Shown here in pieces: positions 43,715 through 52,485 of a stretch of DNA of 64,000 nt (its first letter is position 1; every line of letters begins with the position of its first letter). Under the pieces are notes generated by a model. It worked only from the letters and a program-made list of their open reading frames with translations. It was not told the DNA's origin and made no database searches. The position numbers and the translations under genes were made by a program. Source of the stretch: Lacipirellulaceae bacterium (GTDB lineage Bacteria; Planctomycetota; Planctomycetia; Pirellulales; Lacipirellulaceae); assembly GCA_040218535.1 (NCBI GenBank), contig JAVJRG010000010.1, positions 1 through 64,000 on the forward strand. The letters are read 5' to 3'.

Positions 43715-44344
43715 ATGGCCGACTCCAAGATCGCAGCTCACTTTACTAATGCTCGCCCTCTATTCTGGAAGTGGTTCAAGAAGAATGAGCAGTTTCTAAA
43801 GTCGGACGCACCGGAAAACAATTTACTTAATGAGTTCCTGGATCAATTGCACTTATTTGATAGTCGTTTGTACTTCTTGATTTCAACTAATCAGGATCCG
43901 AATGAACTAATAATAACAGCGGAAGGCAATTCCAAAGCTTTTGAATCTGCTGAATCGCTAGTAAGCTCAGCTCCTGAGATTGAAGGCTGGGCGGCGATTG
44001 CCCTCAAACCGCCGATGGGATTCGATTTCATACATCAAGACGGGAAAATCAGATTACATGCTTCAAAACTCTGGTTCATGCCTCTGCATAGCGAAGCTGA
44101 TCCAAAGGGGCTTGGGATTATGCTCGGGATGCCTAATGTTGACTTTGTTCTTGACAACCAATCAGTAGACACTGCCTACACTATCCTTGAGTCTGGAATC
44201 GGTGAGCGCTCATGTACTGAAGATATTGCCCATCTAGTTGTGTCGGACCTGCCGGATTCGCCCGCTGAAGAAGGTTACATAGAACTTGATAAACTGGCTA
44301 GCTATATTGCCTTTCACAAGCGCCGCGTCTCTAGTCACCCATAA
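43715..44344 (+). CDS. Conserved-looking hypothetical protein
   Basis: 209 residues, soluble, no signal peptide. It contains DSRLYFLIS, NELIITAEG and GWAAIALKPPMGFDF, which resemble an unnamed bacterial family that I remember only as hypothetical. Codon use looks more A+T-rich than in its neighbours. It starts immediately after the permease stop (TAG ATG) but is unrelated to transport by sequence. Its last 14 bp overlap the convergent YjbQ-family gene. Confidence 0.65.
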   Translation: MADSKIAAHFTNARPLFWKWFKKNEQFLKSDAPENNLLNEFLDQLHLFDSRLYFLISTNQDPNELIITAEGNSKAFESAESLVSSAPEIEGWAAIALKPPMGFDFIHQDGKIRLHASKLWFMPLHSEADPKGLGIMLGMPNVDFVLDNQSVDTAYTILESGIGERSCTEDIAHLVVSDLPDSPAEEGYIELDKLASYIAFHKRRVSSHP

Positions 44345-44747
44345 CAGTCACGACAACCGTCCGACTCCGCGGCTTTACGTCGCACTCCAAATGAAAAATC
44401 TGCTGCCACGTCCCGAGGACCGGCTGCCCGCCTGAGACCGGCACACTCACCGCAGGCCCCAGCCACGTTGCTTGTAGGTGCGAGTGCCCGTTGCCATCGT
44501 GCCATGCTCGTTCGTGACCGTAATCGCGGCTCGGCGGGATTAGTTTGTCGAGGATCGCTGGCATGTCTTCCTCGAGGCCCGGCTCGAACTCGATAGTGCC
44601 TACGGCTCCTGTACTGCCGACGTTAAACACATGCACCACTCCAGTTGAGATACCACTCTTCTGAATCACTTGCGTCACCTGAGGCGTCAGATCGTGCATG
44701 TGGCCGTGACCGCGATTGTCCACTTTGATGTTTTCTTGATGTACCAC
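44331..44747 (-). CDS. YjbQ/UPF0047 family protein
   Basis: 138 residues with the family hallmarks: an N-terminal DLTPQV, GVVHVFNVGSTGAVG, the His-rich HERAWHDGNGHSHLQATWLG (about 79-97) and a C-terminal GTWQQIFHLECD. The conserved His residues bind a metal in solved structures, and family members can show thiamine phosphate synthase activity. The actual role is uncertain. Confidence 0.9.
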   Translation of the reverse strand: MVHQENIKVDNRGHGHMHDLTPQVTQVIQKSGISTGVVHVFNVGSTGAVGTIEFEPGLEEDMPAILDKLIPPSRDYGHERAWHDGNGHSHLQATWLGPAVSVPVSGGQPVLGTWQQIFHLECDVKPRSRTVVVTVMGD

Positions 44748-44897
44748 GGCTCAGTCTCCCTGAAGGATCTCTATTCCGATCGGACGCTATAGTCGCTGAC
44801 TACTTGGAACGGTAACTTAACATACAGAAGCTTCGGTGGCGGCTGCCGAATAATTAAATACGCTATCAAATCTGCAACACGAAAGCACTTGCTATCT

Positions 44898-46172
44898 GTG
44901 AACGTCGATCCCCCCGCAAAAATTGCAATCCTTGGTGCGGGACCGATCGGTTTAGAAACGGCCCTTTACGCGCGGTACCTCGGATACAAAGTCGCTCTTT
45001 ATGAGAAGGGCAACAGACCAGCAGCTTCAGTGCGTGATTGGGGACACGTCCAACTGTTCACGCCCTTTGCCATGAATGCTTCGCCCCTCGGCGTTGCTGC
45101 CCTGCAAGCCCAAGACACTAACTACCAGCCTCCCTTTGCTGATGAGTGCCTGACTGGCGACGCGTTTTGTGATCGCTACTTAGACCCGCTCGCTACGAGC
45201 GATTTGCTTGCCGATGGTTTGCAACTTAATTCGCAGGTGCGTTCCATCGGTCGCCCGCTGCACCGCAAGGTGGAAGCCGTTGGCTCCCCGGAGCGGTCCG
45301 AGGAGGGTTTTCGGATTCTGCTCATAAACAGCGAGGGGCGAGAAGAGATCGATTCGGCGGACATCGTGATCGATTGTAGTGGCACTTTCGGCAACTCGAA
45401 TCCGGTAGGGCAGGGCGGTGTACCAGCTATTGGGGAGAAGACGGCATCAAAAGAAATCGAACAAGGTTTGCCGGACATCTTCAGCAGCGAGCGGGAAACT
45501 TATGCCGGCAAGCATACGCTCGTTATCGGCTCCGGTTATTCTGCCGCGACGAACGTGACGCGTCTCGCAGAACTTGCTAAGCGAGAGCCTGGAACACGAA
45601 TCACATGGCTTACGCGAAAGAGTGAACGCGAATTGCCAATCCAGCGAATCCCGGGCGACACTCTCGCGGATCGGGACTCGCTTGCCCAAGAAGCAAATCA
45701 ACTCGCTATCGAAGAAAGCCCCGCTACGTGGCTCACGACACAAGGCATCCACGCCATTGAATTCGACCGCGACGCTGGTGGTTTCGCCGTCACCCTCGCG
45801 GAAGACGATACCCCGCCAATCAAGGCCGACCGCATCATCGCCAACGTAGGCTTTCGCCCCGACACATCGCCCTACGGAGAACTTCAGGTTCACCAATGCT
45901 ACGCCAGCGAAGGCCCAATGAAACTGGCGGCGGCGTTGCTACGCGATAAATCGCAAAATGACGGCCACGTCGATTGCCTTAAGCAAGCGTCATGCGGACC
46001 CGAATCGCTGATCACGACTGAACCGAACTTCTACGTTCTCGGAGCGAAGAGCTACGGTCGCAACTCACAGTTCCTCATGCGAACCGGGCTCGAACAAATC
46101 CGCGACCTGTTCACCATTATCCGCGGTCGGGAAGACTTAGACCTCTACGCGACGATGCCAAAGATTGCATGA
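44898..46172 (+). CDS. FAD/NAD(P)-dependent oxidoreductase
   Basis: About 424 residues from GTG 44898; a TTG three codons upstream is also possible. Dinucleotide site ILGAGPIGLETALYA near the N-terminus, a second Rossmann motif VIGSGYSAATN near residue 208, and ANVGFRPDTSPYGE late in the chain, as in flavin-dependent monooxygenase/thioredoxin-reductase-like proteins. It is coupled by an ATGA overlap to a radical SAM gene, which suggests that both act on one substrate. No substrate can be named. Confidence 0.8.
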   Translation: MNVDPPAKIAILGAGPIGLETALYARYLGYKVALYEKGNRPAASVRDWGHVQLFTPFAMNASPLGVAALQAQDTNYQPPFADECLTGDAFCDRYLDPLATSDLLADGLQLNSQVRSIGRPLHRKVEAVGSPERSEEGFRILLINSEGREEIDSADIVIDCSGTFGNSNPVGQGGVPAIGEKTASKEIEQGLPDIFSSERETYAGKHTLVIGSGYSAATNVTRLAELAKREPGTRITWLTRKSERELPIQRIPGDTLADRDSLAQEANQLAIEESPATWLTTQGIHAIEFDRDAGGFAVTLAEDDTPPIKADRIIANVGFRPDTSPYGELQVHQCYASEGPMKLAAALLRDKSQNDGHVDCLKQASCGPESLITTEPNFYVLGAKSYGRNSQFLMRTGLEQIRDLFTIIRGREDLDLYATMPKIA

Positions 46173-47062
46173 GCCAATCCGCCCCTACCGTTGAACTCTC
46201 TCACCTTGATCACCTCTGGTTCCAGGTTGCGGGGACGCTCTGTAATCTGTCTTGCCATCATTGCTTCATCAGCTGCACTCCCAAGAACGATTCCTTTGGC
46301 TTTCTGACGTTGGAAACGGTTCGCAAGCGGCTTGAAGAATCGATAGCCCACGGCGTCAAGGAATATTACTTCACCGGTGGCGAACCGTTCCTCAATCGCG
46401 AAATGACCGACATACTCGTTGAGACTCTCAGATTCGGCCCTGCAACCGTACTGACCAACGGAACGGTACTCAAAGACGAGTGGCTTGCCCGCTTAGCCGC
46501 CGCAGAACAGGAAAGTCTCTATTCCCTTGAGTTCCGCGTCTCCATCGATGGCTTCTCTCCAGAAACCAACGACCCAATCCGAGGCGAGGGGACCTTCGAG
46601 CGTGCCCTTGAAGGAGTCCGAAAACTCGTGGAGTTCGGTTTCCTTCCCATCATCACCGCCGCTCGAACTTGGCCAGACGAAGACGATGAGCGAGTCGTCG
46701 CCCAGTTCGTCGATGTTCTGAAAAGCATTGGTTACGCGCGACCCAGACTAAAAATTCTCCCGGCGCTGCAAATGGGCGCTGAGGAAGAACGAACGCATGG
46801 CTATCGAGAATCCGAGCGGATCGATCCCGCGATGCTCGTCGACTACGACATGAGTCAACTTGTCTGCGAGCACAGCCGGATTATCACCGACCGTGGAGTG
46901 CACGTTTGCCCGATTCTCATTGAGTCGCCCGAGGCATTACTTGCCGATTCGCTCGCCGATGCAGACCGCCCCTTTGCCCTCAGCCACGGAGCGTGCTATA
47001 CGTGTTATCAGTACGGGGCGATTTGTTCCAACTCGTCGAGTTCCCATCAGGGAGACAAGTAG
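46169..47062 (+). CDS. Radical SAM protein with C-terminal extra Fe-S site
   Basis: 297 residues. The radical SAM cluster is bound by CNLSCHHC (CX3CX2C, about residues 28-35), followed by YYFTGGEPF and VSIDG. The C-terminal region has HVCPILIE plus CYTCYQYGAIC, a SPASM/twitch-like set of cysteines that would bind one or two auxiliary clusters. SPASM enzymes often modify peptides or proteins, but no small precursor gene is seen upstream. It is co-translated with the flavoprotein before it. Confidence 0.85.
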   Translation: MSQSAPTVELSHLDHLWFQVAGTLCNLSCHHCFISCTPKNDSFGFLTLETVRKRLEESIAHGVKEYYFTGGEPFLNREMTDILVETLRFGPATVLTNGTVLKDEWLARLAAAEQESLYSLEFRVSIDGFSPETNDPIRGEGTFERALEGVRKLVEFGFLPIITAARTWPDEDDERVVAQFVDVLKSIGYARPRLKILPALQMGAEEERTHGYRESERIDPAMLVDYDMSQLVCEHSRIITDRGVHVCPILIESPEALLADSLADADRPFALSHGACYTCYQYGAICSNSSSSHQGDK

Positions 47063-47072
47063 CGTCTCACGA

Positions 47073-47113
47073 TGTCATTCCGACGGGAGGCTAGCCGACT
47101 GAGGAATCCGACC
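47073..47113. repeat. Solo arm of a dispersed inverted repeat
   Basis: TGTCATTCCGACGGGAGGCT and the following GCCGAC-GAGGAATCCG match the left arm of the complete hairpin element at 54581-54698 with about two differences. The second arm is absent here. It lies between the radical SAM and prolyl oligopeptidase genes. Confidence 0.75.
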
Positions 47114-47153
47114 AACACTCTCGTCCGCCATATCATTGCAAGAAACTTTGATC

Positions 47154-49301
47154 ATGAACCGATCCCGAATCACCACACTTATGTGGGCTGTTGTCTCTTT
47201 CTTCTCAGCCCTCTCTACAGTCGCTAAGGAAAGTAAGGTGTCCTACCCAGAAACCAGACGCGTCGACCACACCGACGTGTACCACGGTCGAACCGTTCCT
47301 GACCCCTACCGTTGGCTGGAAGGCGACGTTCGTGAGGACGAAGAGGTTGCCGCTTGGACGAGGGCGCAGAATGAAGTCACTCGGCAGTACCTTGATGCGA
47401 TCCCACAACGAGAGGCAATCCACAAGCGACTCACCGAATTGTGGGACTACGAGCGACAGTCCGTCCCTTGGCAAGTTGCCGGGAAGTACTTCTGGTACGA
47501 AAACGACGGCCTCCAGAATCAAGCCGTGCTGATGGTTGCCGACTCCTACGACGACAAGGGGCGCATTCTACTCGACCCCAACAAGTGGAGCGAGGATGGC
47601 ACGGTCGCGCTCGGCAGAACTGTCACGAGTGAAGACGGCAAACTGATGGCGCTCACACGCAAAGAAGCGGGCTCCGATTGGTCAACCGTGCGAGTCCTCG
47701 AAATCGACAGTGGCAAGATGCGCGACGACCGACTCGAATGGGTCCGCCATGGCAACCTCGTTTGGAATGCTGCTGGCGACGGGTTCTACTACACGCGCTA
47801 TCCTGAGCCACCCGAGGGTGAAAAGTTTCAGGCCCTCTCGCTAAACCCGAGCATTTACTTTCATCGGCTGGGAACTCCTCAGTCTGAAGATACACTGATC
47901 TTCAACCGACCTGACGAGCCCAACTGGAGCTACTGGCTCCGACGCACCGAAGACAATCGCTACCTGGTGCTGCACATCCACCGCAGCACCGATCCGCAGA
48001 GTCGGGTTTACCTCAAAGAAGTGAGTGCCGCACCGGAAGATCCCTGGAAGAAGCTGATCGATACCTTCGACAACGAGTACGCGCTCGTCGGCAACCACGG
48101 CTCGACGCTTTACTTCTACACGGATCGGGACGCGCCGCGCAAACGTGTTGTCGCCATTGATGCGGACGCCGTCGACGCGACTGACATGACGGAAATCATT
48201 CCCGAGAGGGAGAGAGGCGGCACGTTGGAGAATGTCTCGCTGTTTGGCGAAGAGTTCATCTGCAAGTATCTCTCCGACGTTACCACGCGTTTGATTCGCT
48301 ACGACTTCGCGGGCAAAGAGCTTAGTGCGCTCAAACTCCCTGGGCTGGGCACTGCCGAGGGCTTCGGTGGGCGGCAAGACGACACTGAGACCTTCTACTC
48401 GTTCACAAGCTACACGACGCCTACGGCGATCTATCGGTATGACGTCACCAGTGGACGAAGCGAACTCATCCGCGAATCCAAAGTCGATTTCGACCCCAGC
48501 CAGTACGAATCAAAGCAAGTCTTTGCCACCAGCAAAGATGGCACCCAGGTGCCGATAATCATTTCCTACAAGAAGGGCCTACAGCTCGACCATACGAACC
48601 CCACCTTGCTGTACGGCTATGGGGGATTCAATATCTCGATTACACCCTCATTTGCGGTCACCTACGCCGCCTGGATGGACATGGGTGGGGTGTTGGCCGT
48701 GGCAAATATGCGTGGCGGGGGCGAATATGGCGAAGCGTGGCACACTGCTGGCAAAGGAGTGAACAAGCAGAACGTCTTCGACGACTTTATCGCCGCGGCT
48801 GAACACTTGATCTCAACTGGCTACACAAAGCCCGAGAAGCTCGCCATTATGGGAGGAAGCAACGGCGGATTGCTCGTCGGTGCGGTAATGACCCAGCGAC
48901 CTGAACTCTTCGGCGCTGCCTTACCCGCAGTCGGAGTCATGGACATGCTGCGCTTCCAGAACTTCACGGCGGGTCATTTTTGGCGACACGAGTACGGCAC
49001 TGCGGACGACCCGGAAGAATTCGAGGCTCTGATCGCTTATTCGCCGTACCATAACTTGAAGCCTGGCACGCACTATCCACCAACGCTAGTCACCACTGCT
49101 GATACGGACGACCGCGTTGTCCCAATGCACAGCTTCAAATTCGCCGCCGCCTTGCAGCACGCTCAAGCCAGTGACGCGCCCACACTAATCCGCATCGAAA
49201 GCAAAGCTGGCCACGGCGCCGGAACACCCGTGAGCAAGCGTATCGATCTGGTCGCCGATAAGTGGGCGTTCCTGTGGAAGGCCTTGGAGATGGGCGAATA
49301 G
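47154..49301 (+). CDS. Prolyl oligopeptidase family protein (S9)
   Basis: 715 residues from ATG 47154. Residues 1-25 form a likely signal peptide, so the enzyme is probably periplasmic. YPETRRVDHTDVYHG and PYRWLEG start the beta-propeller domain; the alpha/beta-hydrolase domain has the nucleophile in GGSNGG (Ser about 569), Asp about 652 in TDDRVVP and His about 687 in KAGHGAG. It cleaves short peptides after proline. It lies 91 bp after the radical SAM gene with a repeat between them, so operon membership is doubtful. Confidence 0.93.
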   Translation: MNRSRITTLMWAVVSFFSALSTVAKESKVSYPETRRVDHTDVYHGRTVPDPYRWLEGDVREDEEVAAWTRAQNEVTRQYLDAIPQREAIHKRLTELWDYERQSVPWQVAGKYFWYENDGLQNQAVLMVADSYDDKGRILLDPNKWSEDGTVALGRTVTSEDGKLMALTRKEAGSDWSTVRVLEIDSGKMRDDRLEWVRHGNLVWNAAGDGFYYTRYPEPPEGEKFQALSLNPSIYFHRLGTPQSEDTLIFNRPDEPNWSYWLRRTEDNRYLVLHIHRSTDPQSRVYLKEVSAAPEDPWKKLIDTFDNEYALVGNHGSTLYFYTDRDAPRKRVVAIDADAVDATDMTEIIPERERGGTLENVSLFGEEFICKYLSDVTTRLIRYDFAGKELSALKLPGLGTAEGFGGRQDDTETFYSFTSYTTPTAIYRYDVTSGRSELIRESKVDFDPSQYESKQVFATSKDGTQVPIIISYKKGLQLDHTNPTLLYGYGGFNISITPSFAVTYAAWMDMGGVLAVANMRGGGEYGEAWHTAGKGVNKQNVFDDFIAAAEHLISTGYTKPEKLAIMGGSNGGLLVGAVMTQRPELFGAALPAVGVMDMLRFQNFTAGHFWRHEYGTADDPEEFEALIAYSPYHNLKPGTHYPPTLVTTADTDDRVVPMHSFKFAAALQHAQASDAPTLIRIESKAGHGAGTPVSKRIDLVADKWAFLWKALEMGE

Positions 49302-49337
49302 CCGCTTGCGGCTTAGCCGTGCCATCTAGAGAGCATG

Positions 49338-50261
49338 TTAAACCCGCAACTCCCGCGGCAGCGAAAACGAGACATCCTCCTCCCGAAGCGTCCGCACTTC
49401 GACCTCCGCGTCGTAATTGTCCCTCAGAAAATCCAGCACAGCCTCAACGACGACTTCCGGTGCACTAGCCCCAGCGGTCACCAGGACGGTTTCCACGCCT
49501 TGAAACCATTCCGGCTGGATGCACTCAGGGCCGTCGATCAGGTACGCCTCAATGCCTTTCTCACGTGATAGCTCGGCCAAACGCTGGCTGTTGGAGCTAT
49601 TCTGACTCCCCAGGACAAGCGTGAGATCCGCTTCTGGAGAGAGCTGGGCGACCGCCTCTTGGCGATTCTGAGTTGCGTAGCAGATGTCGTCCTTTGGGGG
49701 AGCGTGAATCTTGGGGAAGCGAGCCTTGAGGCGTTCAATAATGCGGTTCGCATCATCAACGCTCAGCGTGGTTTGGGTGAGGTACGCGAGCTTCTCCTCA
49801 TCGGCGACTTCAAGCTTCTCGACATCTTCAGGGGTTTCGACAAGTTCAATCGCCTCGGGCGCCTCGCCCATTGTGCCGATGACTTCGTCATGCCCCTCAT
49901 GGCCAATTAGGAAGATCGTGTAGCCAAGCCCCGCATATTTGATCGCTTCCAAATGGACTTTCGTGACCAATGGGCAAGTCGCATCGATGGCTTGAAGATT
50001 GCGATCCTTAGCCAACTGACGTATCGCTGGAGAGATACCATGTGCAGAGAACAAGAGCGTCGAGCCTTCGGGCACTTCCTCAAGCTCATCGACGAATGTC
50101 ACCCCACGCTCGCGGAAGGACTCAACGACATACTTGTTGTGCACGATCTCGTGATAGACGTAAATCGGCGGAGGCAAGCGTTCCAGTGCTAGGTCGAGAG
50201 CCTCGATCGCCATATTCACGCCAGCACAAAATCCACGGGGACTGGCAAGCAAGACTTTCAT
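49338..50261 (-). CDS. ispH: IspH, 4-hydroxy-3-methylbut-2-enyl diphosphate reductase
   Basis: 307 residues. It makes IPP and DMAPP in the last step of the MEP isoprenoid pathway. Three cluster-binding cysteines are in place: Cys12 in PRGFCAGV, the one in DATCPLVTKVH (about 95) and the one in DICYATQNRQ (about 195). The catalytic Glu region and SQNSSNSQRL (about 222-231) also fit. It is convergent with the peptidase gene across a 36-bp gap with a small AGCCGC-TT-GCGGCT hairpin. Confidence 0.96.
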   Translation of the reverse strand: MKVLLASPRGFCAGVNMAIEALDLALERLPPPIYVYHEIVHNKYVVESFRERGVTFVDELEEVPEGSTLLFSAHGISPAIRQLAKDRNLQAIDATCPLVTKVHLEAIKYAGLGYTIFLIGHEGHDEVIGTMGEAPEAIELVETPEDVEKLEVADEEKLAYLTQTTLSVDDANRIIERLKARFPKIHAPPKDDICYATQNRQEAVAQLSPEADLTLVLGSQNSSNSQRLAELSREKGIEAYLIDGPECIQPEWFQGVETVLVTAGASAPEVVVEAVLDFLRDNYDAEVEVRTLREEDVSFSLPRELRV

Positions 50262-50359
50262 CGGAGGCGTATCTCAAGTTAGGCAGGACAGAGACTATCA
50301 TCCTACCCGTGATACAGAGATCGCCTCAACCGCCAACTGGTTCTCGACAGAACCCGAAG

Positions 50360-50572
50360 TTAGCGAGGGCGATTAGGCTTGGGCTTCCAGGCTTTACGAA
50401 AAGCGCCCGGGCCAACCTTTTCCTTCGCCTTGAATTGCTGTTCAAGCGTGTGAAGAGCCGAATCAAGCGTGTCGCTGAATTCGGCCAAGGCCTGAGTGCT
50501 GACCGGAAGCGGGGGCAACATTTGCCCCAAGTTGCGGTTGGGTCGGCTATCTAGCGGTGCGTAGGCGCTCAT
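50360..50572 (-). CDS. Small hypothetical protein
   Basis: 70 residues, basic and Pro-rich at both ends with a central helical part (about 27-50, STQALAEFSDTLDSALHTLEQQF). The start ATG 50572 overlaps the stop of the gene upstream by 4 bp (ATGA). Function unknown. The helix length and location close to a FlgM-like gene could fit a small regulatory or chaperone protein, but this is a guess. Confidence 0.45.
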   Translation of the reverse strand: MSAYAPLDSRPNRNLGQMLPPLPVSTQALAEFSDTLDSALHTLEQQFKAKEKVGPGAFRKAWKPKPNRPR

Positions 50573-50733
50573 GGTCTTCTCTTTTCCAAAAGCACCGCGA
50601 TCTGTGCGGCTGCCCGATGATGCCCACAGGCGTATCTGCCGGCGATCAGGGCGAGTTTCGCTGGCGACAATCCCGACGTCAGCAAAATGGGTTGTGAGAG
50701 CTTCGGTTCCTGATGGCCACGCTCTGTGATCAT
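50569..50733 (-). CDS. Very small hypothetical protein
   Basis: 54 residues from ATG 50733 (MITERGHQEPKL); the frame could start at 50832 but the extra residues look random. It holds SPAKLALIAGRYACG and ends in a basic tail. It is coupled by ATGA to the 70-residue gene. No family recognised; coding status rests on the coupling. Confidence 0.35.
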   Translation of the reverse strand: MITERGHQEPKLSQPILLTSGLSPAKLALIAGRYACGHHRAAAQIAVLLEKRRP

Positions 50734-51338
50734 CGCTCTCGTGTTGTTTCTACGAGTGACACTATTAAAGCGTTCGTGGTTCACCCGTAGGTAGTTTCCG
50801 AAAAAATGGGAGAAATCGCGAAAATAGCGCAATTTGCGGCCTGCTGAGCTGCTCCAACCCTGCCTGAGATCTGGCAGCTATCAGAACTGAACCGACCTTG
50901 ACCGGTTCCCGAGCCCGCCGCTACGATTCACGCCTCGGTGAACTAGACTCACGCGAACTAGGCTCAGGCCTGTACGTAGTATAATTGCCCGGACAATTGC
51001 TGGCCGCATAACCCGGCGGAGCCTGTTGATTGGGGACTGGTTTTGACGCTAAATCGCCACGATTAACCGTCCGAGCCGTCGCACCCAGACGTTCACCCAT
51101 CACTGGTGCATCCCGCACAGGAGTTGCCGGTGTAGCGACCCTAAATTTGCCGCAAAATGTGAGAAGAGATCCCCCTGGACGACGATTCCCTCAACTAGAA
51201 ACATCACTCCCCCCACTCCCCAAATCAACTCCACTCCCCAGTCAACTCGAAGAGCAAGCTCGTCAAACCCAATTCTCTTCCTAGCCAAATTCGCGGATTG
51301 ATCGCCCCGCAGCGATGATTCGCCTGGAGACCCTTACC
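50734..51338. other. Intergenic region before the FlgM-like gene
   Basis: About 600 bp without a convincing gene; the ORFs present have no protein-like pattern. TATAAT at 50980-50985 is a possible -10 element but has no clear -35. A low-complexity run with three CACTCCCC copies lies at 51205-51240. No sigma-28-type promoter was recognised. Confidence 0.35.
51205..51240. repeat. CACTCCCC short repeats
   Basis: CACTCCCC occurs three times within 36 bp, separated by short A/T-rich pieces. It is a degenerate short-repeat tract of the same general kind as at 42812 and 54721. Confidence 0.4.
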
Positions 51339-51614
51339 ATGCAAATCTTCGGCACTCCCAACGTCCACGGCCCGCAAAACGTCAAAGGCCCTCAGGGCTC
51401 CCGCCCGGCTTCAGGCGATCGCCCAGCCGCTCCGTCTCAACAGGCCGACAGTGTCGATATCTCGCCAGCCGCCAGCGCCGCTGCTAATGCCGCCGACGGC
51501 GAAATTCGTGCTGATCTGGTTGCTCGCGTAAAGAATGAAATCGCTGCCGGAACATACGAGACCCCCGAAAAGCTCGACACGGCGCTGGATAACTTCCTGA
51601 ATGAGCTGGCCTAA
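51339..51614 (+). CDS. FlgM-like anti-sigma-28 factor
   Basis: 91 residues from ATG 51339 (MQIFGTPNVHGPQNVKG). The N-terminal half is Pro/Gln-rich and disordered. The C-terminal half has the FlgM pattern: VDIS, then IRADLVARVKNEIAAGTYETPEKLD. FlgM holds the flagellar sigma factor inactive until it is exported through the hook-basal body. An upstream in-frame ATG at 51315 would add eight residues. No other flagellar gene is recognised in the window. Confidence 0.8.
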   Translation: MQIFGTPNVHGPQNVKGPQGSRPASGDRPAAPSQQADSVDISPAASAAANAADGEIRADLVARVKNEIAAGTYETPEKLDTALDNFLNELA

Positions 51615-51915
51615 GAATTCGGGTCATTTCGACCGAGCGACAGTCCGCCGCGGCGGAAGAAATCCGGACTACATACCGTTCGCTTGCTTTAAAGCTCTTT
51701 TGGCTAGAGCCTCTTTCAGCCGCGAAAACACAAGCGTAGCGACTCGCCTATTGAGACTCTCCCTCTCAATGGCTAGAATCAATAAGCGACAAGCCCGTCA
51801 GTCTTATCGCTTGATTTAACGCCATTTGAGCTGCGTTTATTGGGAAGCTATTCTCAACAAAGCTTCTCACGGCATCTTACTGAGACATCTTTGCCACCTT
51901 GGCATTGGGGAGAAC
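51615..51915. promoter_or_regulatory. Upstream region of the Fur-family gene
   Basis: 301 bp with several inverted repeats and no gene. TCCGCCGCGGCGGA (51644-51657) is a perfect palindrome, ATTGAGA-N7-TCTCAAT lies near 51750-51770, and AAGCGACAAG with CTTATCGCTT frames a 9-nt loop near 51786-51814. The second could be an operator for the downstream regulator; none matches the Fur consensus. Confidence 0.35.
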
Positions 51916-52461
51916 ATGATGGACGTAGCAACAGCCGACAATTCGAGCCTCGAAGCCCCGCAGAGCGAATTCGCCCTCGGCTCGGTCACAGTCTCCAGTT
52001 CGCCCCAAGAACGGTTCAGTGAGTACTTGCAAAGCAAGGGGAAGCGAATCACCCAGCAGCGGCGGATCCTCGTGGATCACGTCTTTGAGAGGCACGACCA
52101 CTTCGACGCCGACGAGCTGATCGCCAACCTCAGCCGGGTGGAAGAGGGCCGCAAGGTGAGCCGCCCGACGGTCTACCGGACGCTCAACGAGCTGGTCGAA
52201 GCGGGCCTCTTGCGTCGGATGAACCTCAGCGGTCGCGGCGTCTACGAGCACGACTATGGCTACCCCCAGCACGATCACCTGCACTGCACGAAGTGCGACA
52301 AGCTGATCGAGTTCCAAAGCGCCGAACTCAAACAACTCCGTCAAGCCGTCGCCCGCGAACACAGCTTCCGCGTCACCGGCCACCGCCTCATCGTCAGCGG
52401 CATCTGCGAAGACTGCGGACGGAATCGACACCGAGGGAAGTCGCCGCTGGATTTGATTTGA
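51916..52461 (+). CDS. Fur-family metalloregulator
   Basis: 181 residues from ATG 51916, preceded by a GGGGAG Shine-Dalgarno. A 35-residue leader precedes the winged helix (about 40-115, QRRILVDHVFERHDHFDADEL and SRPTVYRTLNELVEAGLL, quoted in part). The dimerisation domain has HDHLHCTKCDKLIEF and ICEDCG, giving the two CxxC pairs of a structural zinc site. It could be Fur, Zur or PerR; sequence alone does not decide. It would regulate metal or peroxide genes in trans. Confidence 0.92.
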   Translation: MMDVATADNSSLEAPQSEFALGSVTVSSSPQERFSEYLQSKGKRITQQRRILVDHVFERHDHFDADELIANLSRVEEGRKVSRPTVYRTLNELVEAGLLRRMNLSGRGVYEHDYGYPQHDHLHCTKCDKLIEFQSAELKQLRQAVAREHSFRVTGHRLIVSGICEDCGRNRHRGKSPLDLI

Positions 52462-52485
52462 GGGGGTTGAGCGGAGTCAGAGTCT

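Noticed and set aside
45574-45849. Small plus-strand ORF inside the flavoprotein gene
   Set aside because: Out-of-frame shadow with no independent start signal or pattern.
50921-51118. 65-codon minus-strand ORF
   Set aside because: Pro/Ser/Arg-rich low-complexity product without a ribosome site or recognisable pattern.
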